Part shown: positions 61,552 through 64,000 of the stretch, piece by piece
Numbering within the stretch: position 1 is the stretch's first letter
Layout of the letters: every line of letters starts with the position of its first letter
Assembly: GCA_963732905.1 (NCBI GenBank)
Contig: CAVTBM010000008.1
Span: 992,001-1,056,000 of the forward strand
Direction: 5' to 3'
DNA length: 64,000 bases
DNA from: DASQZK01 sp963732905
Lineage (GTDB): Bacteria > Bacteroidota > Bacteroidia > Bacteroidales > GCA-2748055
Notes under the pieces: model-generated
Databases searched by the model: none
What the model saw: only the letters and a program-made list of their open reading frames with translations
Told to the model about the DNA's origin: nothing
Translations under genes and position numbers: made by a program

Positions 61552-61580
61552 CAAATGTATTCAAAAAAAAGATAAATCAA
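61552..61580 (-). promoter_or_regulatory. Promoter of ppdK (TTG-N18-TACATTTG)
   Basis: On the minus strand a TTG (complement 61578-61580) is followed after 18 bp by TACATTTG (61552-61559), an exact -7 match with near-normal spacing. It is the best promoter in the window. An AAAGGAG lies before the ATG at 61476. Confidence 0.6.
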
Positions 61581-61626
61581 TTCTAAATAGGATTTATTTA
61601 TCGTTATATATATGGGATTTGAAAGC

Positions 61627-62535
61627 TTAGGAGTTGTGTGACCGCGGATGAAACCGGATGATGGTTTCGCGGAGAAATTCACTGTCGAGGTGGGTGTATA
61701 TCTCGGTGGTGAGAATGGACTCATGGCCAAGCATTTCCTGGACAGCCCTGAGATCGGCACCGCCTTCCACAAGGTGAGTGGCAAAAGAGTGCCGGAAGGT
61801 ATGAGGACTTACGTGTTTTTGTATTCCTGCCTTTGAACTCAGATCTTTAACAATGGTGAATATCATGACACGGGTAAGATAATGCCCGCGTCGGTTCAGA
61901 AACAATATATCCTCACAGTCTGCATCAATAACCGGTAAATGATTTCTGTCGGGTAAATAGTTTTCAATCTCCCTGACAGCCCGTTTGCCAATGGGAACCA
62001 GTCTTTCCTTATCGCCTTTTCCTATGACCCGGATAAAGCCTCTGTCGAGATACATATCGGTAAGACGCAAACCTATAAGCTCTGAAACCCGCAATCCGCA
62101 TGAGTACAAAACTTCCACAATGGCCCTGTTACGATGGCCCTCCGGTTTGCTGAGATCAATGGCAGCAATCAGTTTGTCGATTTCGGATACACTTAACACA
62201 TCAGGTAGTTTCCGTCCGATTTTCGGAGCTTCGATGAGAGCTGTCGGATCTTCCTTTATCCGATCCTCAAGAATGAGGAACCTGAAAAAGCCTTTAAGTC
62301 CTGAGATCACCCTGGCTTGTGTGCGGGTACTCATTCCCAGTTCGTTGATCCATTGAATGAAGCCCCTCAGGTCATCAAGTCTGATTTCTTCAGGTCCCGG
62401 ACTGAAATCTTTTAATTCGAGATACTTTCTGAATTTTTTTATATCGGCACTATAGGCATCAACAGAGTTTGCAGACAGGGACTTTTCGAGTCTGAGAAAA
62501 TGTTGAAAATCGCGATAGCAGTCGTCCCAGTTCAT
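61627..62535 (-). CDS. xerD: Tyrosine recombinase XerD
   Basis: Xer recombinases resolve chromosome dimers at dif during division. The 302-aa protein has the SAM-like core-binding domain (about 1-90) and the catalytic domain with Arg149 (YSCGLRVSEL), Lys173, His245 and Arg248 in SPHTFRHSFATHL, His271 in LGHES, and the nucleophile Tyr280 in TEIYTHL. All six residues are present. The ATG at 62535 is used, since a longer frame adds 28 non-conserved residues. It resembles XerD in length; a XerC-like assignment cannot be fully excluded. No integration site is seen nearby. Confidence 0.9.
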   Translation of the reverse strand: MNWDDCYRDFQHFLRLEKSLSANSVDAYSADIKKFRKYLELKDFSPGPEEIRLDDLRGFIQWINELGMSTRTQARVISGLKGFFRFLILEDRIKEDPTALIEAPKIGRKLPDVLSVSEIDKLIAAIDLSKPEGHRNRAIVEVLYSCGLRVSELIGLRLTDMYLDRGFIRVIGKGDKERLVPIGKRAVREIENYLPDRNHLPVIDADCEDILFLNRRGHYLTRVMIFTIVKDLSSKAGIQKHVSPHTFRHSFATHLVEGGADLRAVQEMLGHESILTTEIYTHLDSEFLRETIIRFHPRSHNS

Positions 62536-62701
62536 TATTTTTAACTTAACCTTTTCTATTACGTAAAAAAAAAAATGATGTTTTGAATATAATTGTGAAT
62601 ATTCAAAGACTGCGTACAACTTATCCCGGCCGGCACAGGATGGGACGAATAATTTTCACTGCAAATCCCGAATTCATGATTTATCATTCCTGTTCACCAC
62701 G

Positions 62702-62754
62702 GATTACACAGATTATCACAGATTATTTTAGATTTTTATAGATTAATATAGATC
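62702..62754. repeat. Helically phased GATT decamer series
   Basis: GATT starts at 62711, 62721, 62731 and 62741, then GATC at 62751: five occurrences at exactly 10-bp spacing. An additional GATT lies at 62702. The CACGGATTACACAGATT beginning resembles dispersed elements seen in other genomes. Confidence 0.85.
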
Positions 62755-62874
62755 GGGTATCCGGTTTTTTCACAGCCGAGGTGCATCAAGTCATCAAGGT
62801 TTTTGATATTGATATTTAACAATCAGAATTCCCGTTTACACTGTTTACACGGGCTCCCTAACCTCTAATCTCCA

Positions 62875-62906
62875 ACTTCCTAATTTCCTAACTTCCTAAC
62901 TTCCTA
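62875..62906. repeat. Tandem octamer repeat (ACTTCCTA)4
   Basis: Four 8-bp units, three identical and one with a single change (ATTTCCTA), followed by a partial copy. Upstream CTCTAATCTCC looks like a degenerate extension. Confidence 0.9.
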
Positions 62907-63092
62907 ACTGAACCCGAAGCTATATTCAAAACTTACACAATTTAATTTATAAGGTATAGGACTTTACGATGAAAGCGTTAACCGAGGCAGGAAGGTATCA
63001 GGGCAATACCCGGAGGAAATACCGGACGGAAGTACGGAGGCTGGTATCAGCAGGTTTCTGCAGCAGAAAATCTATTGCAGAAACCGGTTTGA

Positions 63093-63677
63093 TCACCACG
63101 GAAACCGTTGTGCAGCTAAAAGAAAAGCGATTCCAAGGGCGATACCAGAAAAAACGAGGGTCCATTCCCGCCGTTTTGCTCCGAGAATATCCACGGCCAG
63201 AAGCGTAATCCCAATGATTATCAGAACAATGGTGATCTGTCCGAGTTCAATACCGACATTAAATGCAAACAGGGGCACCACCATGCTGTCTTCTTTGCCA
63301 AGCATTCCTCTAAGATAGTTGGAGAATCCCATCCCATGTATCAGACCGAAGAACATAGCCGCTGCATACTTAAAACGGTGTGAACTCTCACTGATCTTTT
63401 CCGATTTCTGAAAAATATTTACCAGAGCTGTCAGAAAAATGGTAACCGGAATAAGGAACTCAATAAAATTTGTAGGAATCCTGATAATGTTAAGTGTTGC
63501 CAGTGCGAGTGTTGTGGAATGGCCAATAGTAAAAGCTGTGATCAGGATCAGAAGTTTACGCCATTGCTTTAAAGGGTATACAATACTCAGTGCGACAATA
63601 AAAAGGATATGGTCATACCCTCTTAAATTGGCAATATGATCGATGCCCAACCTCAGATAAAGTGCAAAAATCGACAT
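63093..63677 (-). CDS. HupE/UreJ family membrane protein
   Basis: The 194-aa protein has six or seven membrane segments and the family motifs RLGIDHIANLRGYDHILFIVAL, TAFTIGHSTTLALATL and FGLIHGMGFSNYLRG, rich in His. HupE/UreJ proteins are thought to move nickel or other metals, but in Bacteroidota these homologues stand alone and their substrate is unknown. No hydrogenase or urease gene lies in the window. The ATG at 63677 gives a typical membrane N-terminus. Confidence 0.85.
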   Translation of the reverse strand: MSIFALYLRLGIDHIANLRGYDHILFIVALSIVYPLKQWRKLLILITAFTIGHSTTLALATLNIIRIPTNFIEFLIPVTIFLTALVNIFQKSEKISESSHRFKYAAAMFFGLIHGMGFSNYLRGMLGKEDSMVVPLFAFNVGIELGQITIVLIIIGITLLAVDILGAKRREWTLVFSGIALGIAFLLAAQRFPW

Positions 63678-63964
63678 GATATTCTGGTTAAAGTCACAAA
63701 GAAAACAAAATTCCGGCTATAACTGTTAAATCTCGCAAAGCTTCATATTGCTATTAGTCAAAAACGCGGTACAGATCATAATTTCCTGGGAAGGACATCC
63801 GTTATTTTTATGCTTTGAACCAATTTATTCAACCGGCTATACTATCCGGCATTCTTTGATCCCTTTTCGAAATCCGGTAAAGAATTTCCTGAAGGTAATT
63901 TTTAACAAACCCATGTCAACAACCACGGCTTATTTTAGTTAATTTTACCATAAAAATTGAAAGC
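63678..63964. other. Intergenic region at the window end
   Basis: About 287 bp with no clear gene; a 64-codon frame (63748-63942) has no motifs. TAATTTTA (about 63940) is close to a -7 box and could serve the final partial gene. Confidence 0.4.
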
Positions 63965-64000
63965 TTGAGAAAACTTTTGCTGATATTATTAATATCTTTC
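63965..64000 (+). CDS. Start of an exported protein, cut off by the window end
   Basis: The last 36 bases read as TTG followed by codons for RKLLLILLISF, a basic then hydrophobic start typical of a signal peptide. The frame stays open to the end of the window. A TTG start is assumed, and the protein identity cannot be told from 12 codons. Confidence 0.4.
   Translation, partial: MRKLLLILLISF

Larger units (their letters stand above)
62536..63092. other. Repeat-rich intergenic region between xerD and the HupE-like gene
   Basis: About 557 bp with no convincing gene. It contains a phased AGATT decamer series and a tandem octamer, listed separately. A reading frame of 79 codons (62969-63208, plus) has no motifs and overlaps the HupE-like gene in antisense, so it is not called. 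Confidence 0.6.

Noticed and set aside
61627..62535. Phage or integrative element integrase
   Set aside because: Length, motif pattern and absence of element genes fit housekeeping XerD; no att repeats or phage genes nearby.
62969..63208. 79-codon ORF on the plus strand
   Set aside because: It has no recognisable domain and its last third is antisense to the well-supported HupE-like gene; it is not convincing as a gene.
1..64000. tRNA or rRNA genes
   Set aside because: I looked for TTCGA/TTCAA T-loop patterns and structured 70-90 nt segments in the gaps and saw none.

Overview
This window is a piece of a Bacteroidota chromosome, most likely Bacteroidales or Marinilabiliales. The evidence is the gene content: a dapB-lepB-lepB-wbqC group, a BT_3928-type DoxX protein next to tmk and tpiA, a DAHP synthase fused to chorismate mutase, a FadL/OmpP1-like porin, and many short-lipobox lipoproteins. 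Most starts lack a Shine-Dalgarno sequence, and boxes of the Bacteroidota -7 type (TAnnTTTG) recur upstream of genes. I found no rRNA, tRNA, CRISPR array, transposase or prophage. The content is chromosomal housekeeping with a few lineage-specific surface proteins.

Layout. 1-600: end of the rpmI-rplT ribosomal operon with its terminator. 667-7764: dapB, two signal peptidases, then a convergent redox pair (membrane polyferredoxin and Tat-type DUF362 protein) separated from lepB by a perfect 72-bp palindrome, then wbqC. 7795-17270: an OmpP1/FadL-like porin, a repeat-rich Tyr/Gly lipoprotein, proS, an M49-like zinc peptidase lipoprotein and an Omp85-like barrel protein. 17491-25742: peroxiredoxin, tilS, a GH2 glycosidase, an MBL-fold enzyme, an NAD-binding epimerase-like protein, a coiled-coil membrane protein and a PHP-like lipoprotein. 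25999-32360: def, then a six-gene minus-strand aromatic amino acid operon (pheA, DAHP synthase-chorismate mutase, aroB, aroD, aroC, tyrA).

32690-42876: nth, a cysteine desulfurase-SelD fusion, a MORN-repeat protein, three small exported proteins of unknown role, uvrA, an ECF sigma factor and a small protein behind it. 42948-54198: rsmE, a phosphoesterase, and the minus-strand operon tmk, DoxX-thioredoxin-like protein, ABC permease, tpiA, prmA, 1492-aa exported protein. 54273-64000: folP-cdaA, plsY, pckA, ppdK, xerD, a HupE/UreJ-like protein and the first codons of a further exported protein.

The strongest unexpected signal lies upstream of pheA. A 20-codon minus-strand ORF (32298-32360) encodes the run WYYYFFFF and is followed by alternative pairing segments and a strong GC hairpin just before pheA. 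This is the layout of a ribosome-mediated attenuator sensing Trp, Tyr and Phe together, and it fits the operon it precedes. Other points of interest are the desulfurase-SelD fusion (selenium use), a NapH/NapG-like fusion with its DUF362 partner, the 72-bp palindrome, an HEXXH variant of the M49 peptidase family, a hexanucleotide repeat inside a lipoprotein gene, and a TTG-started sigma factor with a strong ribosome binding site.
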